The notes under the pieces are model-generated. The model saw only the letters and a program-made list of their open reading frames with translations, had not been told where the DNA came from and did not search any database. This document shows positions 6,820 to 14,337 of a stretch of DNA of 30,645 nucleotides, one piece after another. The translations under genes were made by a program, and so were the position numbers. Source of the DNA: a virus; IMG/VR virus record IMGVR_UViG_3300047554_000594, positions 1-30,645 of that record; one strand, given 5' to 3'. The number at the start of each line of letters is the position of its first letter. Positions within the stretch are counted from its first letter, which is position 1.

Positions 6820-8385
6820 ATGCCTTATTACATCACCGAGAACTCAGCTGATTGCTCTAGCTGGGCTGTTGTCAAAGAAGATGGCGAACTAATCGCCTGT
6901 CACGACACTAAAGAGTCAGCCATTGATCAGGCTGTTGCCATTTCTATCGCTGAGGATGAGCCATTTGAGGGCGAGCGAGCCGCTATCAATGCTCTAAAGC
7001 CAGAGGATTATGTTTCTTGGGATGTTCTAAACCCTGAGATTTTGGCTGAGGTTGTAATGGTCGAGGGCGAGTATGCCGTCATCAAGTTGTATGACTATGA
7101 AGACGGTGTGTTTGTGCCAACTGACAAGATGCTTATTATCAATGTCTTTAAGCTAGAGATTGTGCCTAGACCAACCCTCACTGTCGAGGAAGTTATTGAG
7201 CCAGAGGATAGCGAGCCAGATGAGGAAGAAATCATCTTGGATGAATCTCGCGCAATCAATGAACCTGCCCCTGCCTATATGAGAGCAGCAGCCAGACGAG
7301 GGCTTGAATACTATGAGCAAGGTCTTGGCGGTGACGGTCTAGTAGAGCGCACCATCCGCGAGGCTAGGGCTATGGCTGAGGGCGATGTCAGCGATGACAA
7401 ATGGATTCGGATTGCTGCCTGGATTGCCAGACACCTCGGCGACCTAGATGCTCCAGATGCAGACCCAAACTCAGAGAACTATCCGAGTGCCGGAGTTGTT
7501 GCTCACCTGCTATGGGGTTCAGGGCCATCAAAGCGAGCAGCAGAGCGAACCTTGGCATTTGCTGAGAGTGTAGTTGCTAGAATTAGGGCAGAGCAAGAAA
7601 GCGAAAGAATGACTGAAACTATTTCAGAGCGCGACAAATGGATTGGCGCTGCTTGGGCCATCAAAGCCAAGATTGAGGGATTGCCAGATGAGGCTCGCTC
7701 TATTGGTAAGAATGAAACTCGCATCAACACTGAGGCGCTAGAAATCCGCGAAGACGGCGACGGGATGACCTTTGAGGGGTATGCTGCTGTATTCAACAGC
7801 GACTCAGAGCCACTACCTTTCATTGAGCGTATTGCCCCAGGTGCTTTCAAGCGGTCACTGCAAAGCCGAAATGAAATCAAACTACTCTGGAATCACGATG
7901 CAGGCGAACCTCTAGCATCTGTTCGCGGTGGAACTCTAAAGCTAACCGAAGATGACCGTGGTCTAAAGGTTCAGGCTCGCCTAGCCAACACCACAAAAGG
8001 GCGCGATGTAGCGGAACTCATCCGCTCAAAAACCATTGACTCAATGAGCTTTGGTTTCTCGGTTATCAAAGACTCTTGGTCACGCGATGGCAATCAGCGC
8101 ACCCTCGAATCAGTCCGACTTCACGAGGTCAGCCTAGTATCTTGGCCAGCCTATGAGGGAACTGCTGGCAGTGTGTCAGTGCGCTCATCTCGCAACATTG
8201 ATGCAGACCAACTAGCCGATTCGCTAATGAAGCTAGAACTAGGTGAAGAACTAGACCCAACTCAGGCTAGTCTTATCAATGAGGTTGTTGCTAAACTAAC
8301 CAAGACCGAGGAAGTCCAAGAGGTCGAGGGCGACATTCTTGCTCTTAAGAAAAAGAAACTCGATCTACTAATGAAAGGTCTGTAA
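6820..8385 (+). CDS. Prohead protease with long N-terminal extension
   Basis: 521 residues, far longer than a bare HK97 protease (about 200). Residues 1-45 resemble a short domain ending in a C-H-D-T-K-E-S-A segment, then comes an acidic linker (residues 120-145), and a helical region (about 150-235) with Y-M-R-A-A-A-R-R-G and W-I-A-R-H. The protease domain spans roughly 305-460: F-E-G-Y-A-A-V-F-N, catalytic His359 in W-N-H-D and Ser410 in M-S-F-G-F. It matures the prohead. No separate scaffold gene is visible, so the extension may have a scaffold or assembly role. Confidence 0.9.
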   Translation: MPYYITENSADCSSWAVVKEDGELIACHDTKESAIDQAVAISIAEDEPFEGERAAINALKPEDYVSWDVLNPEILAEVVMVEGEYAVIKLYDYEDGVFVPTDKMLIINVFKLEIVPRPTLTVEEVIEPEDSEPDEEEIILDESRAINEPAPAYMRAAARRGLEYYEQGLGGDGLVERTIREARAMAEGDVSDDKWIRIAAWIARHLGDLDAPDADPNSENYPSAGVVAHLLWGSGPSKRAAERTLAFAESVVARIRAEQESERMTETISERDKWIGAAWAIKAKIEGLPDEARSIGKNETRINTEALEIREDGDGMTFEGYAAVFNSDSEPLPFIERIAPGAFKRSLQSRNEIKLLWNHDAGEPLASVRGGTLKLTEDDRGLKVQARLANTTKGRDVAELIRSKTIDSMSFGFSVIKDSWSRDGNQRTLESVRLHEVSLVSWPAYEGTAGSVSVRSSRNIDADQLADSLMKLELGEELDPTQASLINEVVAKLTKTEEVQEVEGDILALKKKKLDLLMKGL

Positions 8386-8543
8386 TGGCTACCAAAGAAG
8401 AAATCGCAACCGCCATCAAGGTCATTGAGGAAGTTTCAGGCAAGCCTGATTCTGGAGTCATTGCCGAGCTAGTGAAAGAACTCAAAGCCTCTGGGAATCC
8501 TGCAAAGGAAACTAGAGTTATAGAGTCAAAGGAAACTCGATAG
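8385..8543 (+). CDS. Hypothetical small protein (52 aa)
   Basis: ATG at 8385 overlaps the protease stop (TAATG). The 52-residue product begins MATKEEIATAIKVIEEVSG and is helical and charged. It is the last gene before the terminator at 8604. Translation is probably coupled to the protease. No family recognised. Confidence 0.6.
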   Translation: MATKEEIATAIKVIEEVSGKPDSGVIAELVKELKASGNPAKETRVIESKETR

Positions 8544-8603
8544 ATTCCTGCCCACATAAGCGCAGGTCAAAAAGAATAACCCTAACTCTTTCTGGTTTTC
8601 TTT

Positions 8604-8645
8604 ACCCCACTGTTTAATCCCTTTCGCAGTGGGGTTTCTTTTTGC
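8604..8645 (+). terminator. Rho-independent terminator after protease operon
   Basis: A perfect 9-base stem (ACCCCACTG at 8604-8612, CAGTGGGGT at 8627-8635) with a 14-base loop is followed by TTCTTTTTGCTTTTTT. It separates the packaging/protease genes from the capsid gene. Confidence 0.88.
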
Positions 8646-8731
8646 TTTTTTGCTTTTATGTCTATACAATTTGTCTATACATCAACCGATGTAAATAAAA
8701 CACCCAAACATTCTTGGCGGAATGTTACAAG

Positions 8732-8760
8732 CCCTCAGTAGCCCCCTACTGGGGGTTTGT
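8732..8760 (+). terminator. Hairpin in capsid leader (terminator or attenuator)
   Basis: CAGTAG (8736-8741), CCCC loop and CTACTG (8746-8751) form a 6-base stem; alternatively CCCCC (8742-8746) pairs with GGGGG (8751-8755) followed by TTT. The two folds exclude each other. It could terminate upstream readthrough or attenuate capsid transcription. Confidence 0.5.
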
Positions 8761-8924
8761 GCTTTAAGGGGATGGTTTGCCAAGGTTTCAGGGGCAGACT
8801 TGCCAAGGGCGCAGTTACACAATCTCAGTAGAATAGAAGTAGGTTCTGTGTCACTCACGGCCTCTAGCCTGTTCAGCGTTAGCGCGGCAGGATTTCCCAA
8901 ACAAAATCTATTAGGAGAAAACTA

Positions 8925-10076
8925 ATGTCAGAGTTCATCAAGACTCAGGCAGAAGTCCGTTCAAACCTAATCAGCCAGATGCGCGAAGTCCTAGACACCG
9001 CTGAAGCTGAGGGTCGCGGTCTTACTGCTGAGGACAACGCAAAAATCGCTCGCATCGAGGCCGACATTGAAGCCCGTGACGCTGCTATCGCAACCGCTCA
9101 GAAAGTTGCAGAGCGCGAAGCTCGCGCAACCGAAGCTGCTGCATCATTCGTACCTGCTCAGGCTGCAACTGCTACCGATGCAGACTTGCTACGCTCAATC
9201 GCTCGCGGTGAAGTTCGTGGCCACGAGTTCGCTCGTGAGGCTCGTGCAGCCCTAGTTCCATCGGCTAACACTGTTGGTCAGTCATTCTATGACCGCGTAT
9301 TTGAAATCGCTCAGTTGGTTGGCCCAATGCTAACCACCTCAGAGGTATTCAACACCGCTTCTGGTGAGAACCTAGTTATCCCAACCGTAACCGCCACCTC
9401 ATCGGCTGGATCGGTTGCTGCTGGCTCGGCTATCTCAGAGTCAAACCCAACTTTCTCAAGCATCACTCTTGGCGCTGAGAAGTACGGTGCTTTGGTTTCT
9501 GTTGCTTCTGAACTTGTTTCAGACGCAGGCTTCGACATCACTGGCTACATCGCTCAGGAACTTGGAACTGCACTAGGCCTACAGGCTAACTCAGTTCTAA
9601 CCACCAAGCTATCTGCTGCTGCTGGCTCAGTAGTAACCGGTGGCACTGGTGTTGCAGGTGCTTTCACCTACGAGAACCTTGTGGACCTCGTGTACGGCAT
9701 CGCAGATGGCGCTCGCGTTCTTCCAGGCCTAGGCTTCCAGATGAGCAAGACCGGTATCGCTACCGCTCGCAAGCTCAAGGATGGCGCTGGCAACTACATC
9801 TGGACTAACTCAGCAGTAGACGGACAGCCTGGCACTTTGCTTGGTTACAATGTCTTCGAGAATCCAAATGTCGCGGCAGTAGCCACCGGCGCTAAGTCGG
9901 TACTATTCGGACACCTACCATCATTCAAGGTTCGTGTTGCTGGCGGTATCCGCGTAGACCAGAGCGCAGATTACAGCTTCGCTAACGATGTTGTAACCTA
10001 CCGCGGTTTGATTCGCCTTGACGGTGGACTAACCCACGCTACCCACATCGGTTACTTCAAGGGCGCTGCAAGCTAA
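8925..10076 (+). CDS. Major capsid protein (HK97 fold)
   Basis: 383 residues. The first 70 or so are charged and helical (coiled-coil delta domain acting as scaffold, usually cleaved by the prohead protease). Then the capsid domain begins, with L-V-P-S-A-N-T-V-G-Q-S-F-Y-D, followed by T-V-T-A-T-S-S-A-G-S and the typical A-E-K-Y-G-A-L-V-S-V-A-S-E-L E-loop and spine region. The C-terminal F-A-N-D-V-V-T-Y-R-G-L-I-R motif is also classic. It has its own leader, a strong ribosome site (AGGAGAAAA) and a following terminator, consistent with very high expression. Confidence 0.95.
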   Translation: MSEFIKTQAEVRSNLISQMREVLDTAEAEGRGLTAEDNAKIARIEADIEARDAAIATAQKVAEREARATEAAASFVPAQAATATDADLLRSIARGEVRGHEFAREARAALVPSANTVGQSFYDRVFEIAQLVGPMLTTSEVFNTASGENLVIPTVTATSSAGSVAAGSAISESNPTFSSITLGAEKYGALVSVASELVSDAGFDITGYIAQELGTALGLQANSVLTTKLSAAAGSVVTGGTGVAGAFTYENLVDLVYGIADGARVLPGLGFQMSKTGIATARKLKDGAGNYIWTNSAVDGQPGTLLGYNVFENPNVAAVATGAKSVLFGHLPSFKVRVAGGIRVDQSADYSFANDVVTYRGLIRLDGGLTHATHIGYFKGAAS

Positions 10077-10097
10077 CCCTTAGTTCCAGACTGGAAG

Positions 10098-10130
10098 ACC
10101 CTCAGAGTGCGTAGGCTCTGGGGGTTTTCC
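10098..10130 (+). terminator. Terminator after capsid gene
   Basis: CCCTCAGAG (10099-10107) pairs with CTCTGGGGG (10116-10124) with one G-T wobble and an 8-base loop, followed by TTTTCCTTTG. It lies 22 bases after the capsid stop, so it can isolate capsid mRNA from the glycosyltransferase genes. Confidence 0.85.
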
Positions 10131-10136
10131 TTTGTC

Positions 10137-10172
10137 TGTGCTAACCTAAAAACACCTACGCGAAAGGGAGTT
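10137..10172 (+). promoter_or_regulatory. Candidate promoter and ribosome site for glycan cassette
   Basis: GTGCTAACCT (10139-10147, with TAACCT as -10) is similar to GTGCTACCCT at 28341-28350. The expected -35 position falls on the capsid terminator and is not recognisable. The ribosome site GAAAGGGAG (10162-10170) decides the start at 10173. Confidence 0.35.
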
Positions 10173-11360
10173 ATGAGTAAAATCAAGGGCGCTATTTCGG
10201 TCTGGTCTAATACGCCAGGTCAATCTACTGGATACGGAGTCCAAGCCGAGTATCTAGTTCACAGGCTAAAGCGCGATGGCGCTGAGGTAGCCGCTATTTC
10301 TAACTATGGGCTTGAGGGTTCTCTGTCTACCCTCTCGACCCCTTATGGCAAAATCCCTCACTATCCTCGGGGAATGGAAGCCTACTCTAATGATGTTGGC
10401 CCGATGCATCACGCTCACTTCAAAGGCTCTAATAAGGGTTTGCCAGATGCGCTGATTGGTCTTTATGACTGCTGGATTATCAAAGGTCAGGCTTGGGATA
10501 ACATCAACATTGGTTGGTGGACTCCGCTCGATCACGGAACTATGCCCCCACTTGTTGAGGCTTTTCTTCGCAAAGAGAATGTCACCCCGATTGCTATGGC
10601 CCCAAATGGTGTGCGCCAGATGGAGAAAAAGGGCATCGAGTGTGAGTATGTCCCTCACGGCATTGACACTAAAATCTTCAAACCTACAAAGACCATTGAG
10701 GGTCAGCCTGTTCGAGAGTGGATGGGCCTAAAGGATGAGTTTGTTGTGGGAATGAACGCTGCTAACAAATCTTCTGGCTTGGTTCACCGCAAAGCCTTTA
10801 GCGAGAATCTTTTGGCTTTCTCTATCTTTAGACAGCGCCACCCTGACGCGGTTTTGTATCTACACACTGATCCGCTCGGTGGGGGTATTGGTTGGAATCT
10901 GCTAAAGGTTATGGCAGCTTTCGGCATCCCTAAAGAGGCTGTGTTGTTCCCCCCGATGGTGGATTACAAGTATGGTATGCCTCAGCGCGACTTGGCGGCT
11001 CTTTATACGGCGATGGATGTTCTTCTTGCCCCTAGCTATGGTGAGGGTTTTGGCATCCCTACTGTTGAGGCTCAAGCCTGTGGCACTAGGGTTATCGGCT
11101 CTAACTGGGGTGCAACACCTGACTTGGTTGCGGATGACGGTTGGTTGATTGATGGTCAGCCTATGTATGATTCGGCTCAGGATGCTATCTGGACTGTTCC
11201 GCTAGTGCCGTCAATTGTCGAGGCTTTAGAGCAGGCTTACAATGCCCCTAGAGAGCGTTCTAAGGTGTCTATGGAGTTCGCTAAACAGTTTGATGTTGAA
11301 AAGGTCTGGGAAGAAAATTGGCTGCCTGTTATCGGTCGCCTGTTGGAGAAGTCCAAATGA
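10173..11360 (+). CDS. Glycosyltransferase, GT4-like (GT-B fold)
   Basis: 395 residues. The C-terminal half carries the GT4 signature P-S-Y-G-E-G-F-G-I-P-T-V-E-A-Q-A-C-G at about residues 285-305, with the E-x7-E pattern that binds the nucleotide sugar, preceded by L-Y-T-A-M-D-V-L-L-A. The N-terminal half contains G-Q-S-T-G-Y-G, an acceptor-domain glycine loop. The start at 10173 follows GAAAGGGAG; the longer frame from 10107 would run through the terminator. First gene of a three-gene cassette between capsid and connector genes. Likely to transfer a sugar onto a virion protein or a host surface polymer; the acceptor is unknown. Confidence 0.85.
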   Translation: MSKIKGAISVWSNTPGQSTGYGVQAEYLVHRLKRDGAEVAAISNYGLEGSLSTLSTPYGKIPHYPRGMEAYSNDVGPMHHAHFKGSNKGLPDALIGLYDCWIIKGQAWDNINIGWWTPLDHGTMPPLVEAFLRKENVTPIAMAPNGVRQMEKKGIECEYVPHGIDTKIFKPTKTIEGQPVREWMGLKDEFVVGMNAANKSSGLVHRKAFSENLLAFSIFRQRHPDAVLYLHTDPLGGGIGWNLLKVMAAFGIPKEAVLFPPMVDYKYGMPQRDLAALYTAMDVLLAPSYGEGFGIPTVEAQACGTRVIGSNWGATPDLVADDGWLIDGQPMYDSAQDAIWTVPLVPSIVEALEQAYNAPRERSKVSMEFAKQFDVEKVWEENWLPVIGRLLEKSK

Positions 11361-12004
11361 TTCCTGTTCTCGGCTTTTGCACTCTAAAGCGGTTTGACCT
11401 AGCTGAAAGACTACTGGCCTCGATTGATTACCCTGTCGAGCATTTGGTCATTGTCAATAACTCTGGGACTAAATCCTGGTATCCAAAGAAGCCAGAGAGT
11501 GTGAAAAACCTTTGGCACATCGAAGTTCCTTATGGGCTTGGTCTTGTGGGGGCTTGGAATCTGATTGTCAAATCAACACCTTATGCGCCTTATTGGGTTT
11601 TGGTCAATGATGATGCTTGGTTTGAAAAGGGCGCTCTGCAAGCCATCGCCGAGAATGTAGACACTCAGGCTTTAAACTTCTTGCAAGTAAATCCACCTTG
11701 GTCTGCTGTGGTCTTTGGTGAGGGAATGGTCGAGAGAGTTGGATTGTATGATGAGCGATTTTATCCGCTTTATTTCGATGACAATGACCTTGAGCGTAGA
11801 GTGGGTGCGGCGCAAGTTCCGACTAATCACATTCCTGCTGTCATCCATCACGAAAACAGCTCGACACTCAAGAGCGGTTTCGAGGGGCAAAACGCGCGGT
11901 CTTATGTCGCTAATGCTGCCCTCTACAACAAGAAGATGGCAGAGGGTGACAATACTCAAGGGGAATGGTCACTCAGGATTCGGAGAGATAACCGATGGGA
12001 CTGA
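11357..12004 (+). CDS. Glycosyltransferase, GT2-like (GT-A fold)
   Basis: 215 residues. The N-terminal T-L-K-R-F-D-L-A-E-R-L-L-A-S-I strand-helix, the I-V-N-N-S turn, the G-L-V-G-A-W-N segment and the D-D motif in L-V-N-D-D-A-W-F (near residues 83-88, metal/nucleotide-sugar binding) match GT-A transferases. A later D-E-R-F-Y-P-L-Y-F-D-D-N-D block fits the acceptor-side acidic motif of GT2 enzymes. It starts at ATG 11357, overlapping the GT4 stop by 4 bases, and overlaps the next gene by 10, so the three are co-translated. Substrate unknown. Confidence 0.82.
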   Translation: MIPVLGFCTLKRFDLAERLLASIDYPVEHLVIVNNSGTKSWYPKKPESVKNLWHIEVPYGLGLVGAWNLIVKSTPYAPYWVLVNDDAWFEKGALQAIAENVDTQALNFLQVNPPWSAVVFGEGMVERVGLYDERFYPLYFDDNDLERRVGAAQVPTNHIPAVIHHENSSTLKSGFEGQNARSYVANAALYNKKMAEGDNTQGEWSLRIRRDNRWD

Positions 12005-12420
12005 GGATTTATACAGGGGGAACTTTCTCGATGTTTCACAGGGGTCACGCTCAACTGCTGAAACGCTGTGCCGAACTTGGCTCTGTGACTGTTTCTCTGA
12101 ACACGGATCAGTTCATTGCCGCTTACAAGGGGAAACCACCGATTGATACTTATGAGGAGCGTGAAGCTGTTTTGCGCTCTTGTCGCTGGGTTGATGATGT
12201 TATCCCTAACTATGGTGGCGCTGACTCTCGCATCTCTATTGAGATAGTCAAACCTGACATTATTGTTATCGGCTCTGATTGGGCTAGGCGCGACTATTAC
12301 GCTCAAATGGGTTTCACTCAAGACTGGCTCGATGAGCGAGGCATTGGGCTTATGTATGTTCCCTACACTCAGGGCATTTCTACAACAGAGTTGAAGAAAC
12401 GCATTAGCGGTAGAATGTAA
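11995..12420 (+). CDS. TagD-like glycerol-3-phosphate cytidylyltransferase family protein
   Basis: 141 residues, the full length of TagD-type enzymes. It has the nucleotidyltransferase H15-R-G-H18 motif near the N-terminus, a C-R-W-V-D-D-V-I-P block, I-G-S-D-W, and the C-terminal I-S-T-T-E-L-K-K-R-I (128-137). These resemble glycerol-3-phosphate cytidylyltransferases, which make CDP-glycerol from CTP. One oddity: the Asp normally found in the T-F-D-x-x-H stretch is Ser12 here, so activity or substrate may differ. It probably supplies an activated polyol or sugar phosphate to the two transferases. Confidence 0.82.
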   Translation: MGLRIYTGGTFSMFHRGHAQLLKRCAELGSVTVSLNTDQFIAAYKGKPPIDTYEEREAVLRSCRWVDDVIPNYGGADSRISIEIVKPDIIVIGSDWARRDYYAQMGFTQDWLDERGIGLMYVPYTQGISTTELKKRISGRM

Positions 12421-12422
12421 GT

Positions 12423-13031
12423 ATGGCGATTACTAACGGTTACTGTTCTCTGGCAGAGGTCAAGGCTGCTCTAAGAATTACTGACAGCGTAGATGATTCT
12501 CTATTGGAGATGGCTGTTGAGTCTGCCTCTCGCGCGATTGACGGCTACTCAGGGCGCTATTTCTACAACGCTGGAACAGCGACAAAGAACTTCACTGCTA
12601 ATGACTCTTACCTCACCGCTATTGAGGATTTGCAGAGTCTAACCACGCTTGCCACCACCGATGAAGTTGGTGGCACTTACACCACCTGGACTGCTAATGA
12701 CTATCAGCTAGAGCCTCTAAATGGTGTAGCCGATGGCATTACTCAGCCTTACAACGCTATCCGCGCTGTTGGTGACTATGCTTTCCCTTTCTATTCTTCT
12801 GGCCGTCAAGATGCGCTAGTTAGAGTTACCGGTGTTTGGGGTTGGGCTGCTGTGCCTATCGCTGTCAAGCAAGCCTGTGTGATTCAGTCGAGCCGAATCT
12901 TCAAGCGCCTAGACTCGCCTCTGGGTGTCATCTCATCGCCTGACCTTGGCTTTATGCGAGTTGGTTCGCGCCTTGATCCAGATGTTGCACAGTTGATTGA
13001 TCCTTATCGAACTATTAGGACTGCTGTCTAA
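12423..13031 (+). CDS. Head-tail connector protein (HK97 gp6-like)
   Basis: 202 residues. The N-terminus Y-C-S-L-A-E-V-K-A-A-L-R-I, followed by D-D-S-L-L-E-M-A-V-E-S-A-S-R-A-I-D and Y-S-G-R-Y-F, is the usual start of gp6/gp15-type connector proteins, which form a ring under the portal. The C-terminal part has V-W-G-W-A-A-V-P and repeated Arg/Pro segments. It follows the glycan cassette by 2 bases and overlaps the next gene. Confidence 0.85.
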   Translation: MAITNGYCSLAEVKAALRITDSVDDSLLEMAVESASRAIDGYSGRYFYNAGTATKNFTANDSYLTAIEDLQSLTTLATTDEVGGTYTTWTANDYQLEPLNGVADGITQPYNAIRAVGDYAFPFYSSGRQDALVRVTGVWGWAAVPIAVKQACVIQSSRIFKRLDSPLGVISSPDLGFMRVGSRLDPDVAQLIDPYRTIRTAV

Positions 13032-13444
13032 TGGCATCAATCTCGACTCTGAGAACTGAGATTGCGGAGAACCTGGCAACCATTACAGGGCTTCGAGTTT
13101 CCCCTACTGGGCAAATCCCTGACAATGTAAACCCACCCTACGCCATTGTCACCCCTACCTCTGTGGACTATCACAAGGCTTTCAACAACGGCCTAAACAC
13201 TTACAATTTCACTATTACTGTTGTGGTCGGTCGAGCCTCTGAACGCTCGGCACAAAATACTTTAGATGCTTACTGCTCCCCTACTGGGACTCAAAGTATC
13301 AAAGGTGCGGTAGAATCAGATAGGACACTTGATGGGACAGCTTATTCCCTGATTGTGACCGGAATGAGAAACTACGGCTCAATAACAATCGCAGAAACAA
13401 ATTACTTGGCGGCTGAGTTCGACTTGACCGTTCAAGCAGACTAG
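13031..13444 (+). CDS. Tail terminator-like protein
   Basis: 137 residues. The pattern L-R-T-E-I-A-E-N-L, P-P-Y-A-I-V-T-P, F-T-I-T-V-V-V-G and a late A-E-F-D-L-T-V fits the small alpha/beta proteins that cap the tail tube at the head end (lambda gpU / HK97 gp10-13 position). It lies between connector and tail tube genes, as expected. Assignment is based mainly on order and length. Confidence 0.65.
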   Translation: MASISTLRTEIAENLATITGLRVSPTGQIPDNVNPPYAIVTPTSVDYHKAFNNGLNTYNFTITVVVGRASERSAQNTLDAYCSPTGTQSIKGAVESDRTLDGTAYSLIVTGMRNYGSITIAETNYLAAEFDLTVQAD

Positions 13445-13455
13445 AAAGAATAAAA

Positions 13456-13866
13456 ATGGCAAAGACCGTTATTACCTCTCGCTATGTCAGCCTAAACGGA
13501 ACTGACATTAGCTCATCGCTCGCAGGTGCATCTCTTGAGCTGACTGTCGAGGAAGTAGACAAGACCTCTCTAGGCTCAGGCGGATGGCGTGAAGTTGCCG
13601 CTGGTCTAAAGTCAGGTTCTGTGACTCTAAACTTCCAGCAAGACTTTGCAGCAGCTTCAATTGATGCAACCCTTTGGCCTCTAATCGGCACTGAGGGAAC
13701 TGTTGTAATCCGACCATCATCGGGTTCAGTCGGTTCATCTAACCCTGCCTACACTGCTACTGTGCTAATCTCGCAATACACCCCTATTGCTGGCGCTGTT
13801 GGCGACCTCGCTACTTTTGATGTAACTTTCCCAACCGTGGGATCAGTTACTCGCGCAACTGCATAA
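13456..13866 (+). CDS. Major tail (tube) protein
   Basis: 136 residues, all beta. Features common to short tail-tube proteins: L-N-G-T-D-I-S-S near the N-terminus, W-R-E-V-A-A-G-L-K-S-G-S, N-F-Q-Q-D-F, L-W-P-L-I-G, and a late A-V-G-D-L-A-T-F-D-V-T-F-P strand. It polymerises around the tape measure. It is placed directly before the frameshifted chaperone gene, the universal order in siphoviruses. Confidence 0.85.
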   Translation: MAKTVITSRYVSLNGTDISSSLAGASLELTVEEVDKTSLGSGGWREVAAGLKSGSVTLNFQQDFAAASIDATLWPLIGTEGTVVIRPSSGSVGSSNPAYTATVLISQYTPIAGAVGDLATFDVTFPTVGSVTRATA

Positions 13867-13881
13867 CTAGAAAGCTAAAAA

Positions 13882-14282
13882 ATGAAAATCACCCTACGCA
13901 TCAAATTTCTGTCTGGCGATGAGCGCGATGTTATCTGCTCGGCCTCTGACCTTGTAAAGTTCGAGGACAAGTTCAACATCTCGGTTGCAAAGATTGAATC
14001 TGATTTAAGAATTTCTTATTTGCTCTTTCTAGCCTGGTCTGCTGAAACCCGACTGCGCTTGACTGACAAATCCTTTGAAGACTGGATTGAGTTGGTTGAG
14101 TCGGTTGGTGCAGCTGATAACCCAAAATAGTCGGACTCGGTGACGATTCCTCTCATTGGTTTCTAGCGACCCTTGCCTGCGAAACAGGCATCTCACCTAG
14201 AGATTTGATGGAAGAATCTGACCGTATGCTTTGGACTATGAGCCGTTATCTTATTTGGAAGTCTAAGCAACTGAATAAGTAG
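13882..14282 (+). CDS. Tail assembly chaperone with -1 programmed frameshift (G and GT forms)
   Basis: The zero-frame product (13882-14130, 82 aa) ends N-P-K. Just before its TAG is the heptamer C CCA AAA (14121-14127), a canonical slippery site. A -1 slip continues with ATA GTC GGA and runs 51 codons to TAG at 14280-14282, giving a 133-residue fusion, join(13882..14127,14127..14282). The extension contains W-F-L-A-T-L-A-C-E-T-G and ends K-S-K-Q-L-N-K. This matches the lambda G/GT arrangement, in which both forms coat the tape measure during tail assembly, and it sits between tube and tape-measure genes. Confidence 0.9.
14121..14127 (+). promoter_or_regulatory. Slippery heptamer for -1 frameshifting
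   Basis: C CCA AAA in the zero frame, directly followed by the zero-frame stop TAG. Both tRNAs can re-pair with CCC and AAA after the slip. I did not identify a strong downstream pseudoknot. Confidence 0.85.
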
Positions 14283-14288
14283 CGATAG

Positions 14289-14314
14289 CCCCCCTCTCTG
14301 CGAGGGGGGTTTTC
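14289..14314 (+). terminator. Terminator within tail cluster
   Basis: CCCCCCTC (14289-14296) pairs perfectly with GAGGGGGG (14302-14309) across a 5-base loop, followed by TTTTCGTTT. It lies just after the frameshift product stop and probably lowers transcription of tape measure and tip genes relative to the tube. Confidence 0.85.
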
Positions 14315-14337
14315 GTTTAGGCGGTAGAATGTAAGGT

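Larger units (their letters stand above)
8544..8924 (+). promoter_or_regulatory. 381-bp leader upstream of the capsid gene
   Basis: This is the longest gene-free stretch in the window. After the terminator it holds TGTCTATACA twice (8659-8668 and 8672-8681, 13-bp period), an inverted repeat TACATC-AACC-GATGTA (8678-8693), a second hairpin (8732-8755), TTGCCAAGG twice (8777-8785 and 8800-8808, 23-bp period), and a TAGAAT (8829-8834) before a strong ribosome site, TTAGGAG. TATACA and TAGAAT are plausible -10 elements, but no ideal -35 spacing is seen. The arrangement suggests a dedicated regulated promoter and leader RNA for the capsid gene. Confidence 0.55.

Noticed and set aside
7503-7880. 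Long antisense frame opposite the prohead protease
   Set aside because: It is a codon-bias shadow without a ribosome site; similar antisense frames occur opposite 10266-10658, 11956-12321 and 16211-16543.
8682-8925. Open frames on both strands in the capsid leader (plus 8722-8925, minus 8682-8900)
   Set aside because: Both cross hairpins and repeats, have no ribosome site and no protein-like composition; the region reads better as regulatory DNA.
10107-10172. Upstream in-frame extension of the GT4 glycosyltransferase
   Set aside because: It overlaps the capsid terminator and lacks a ribosome site; the ATG at 10173 follows GAAAGGGAG.
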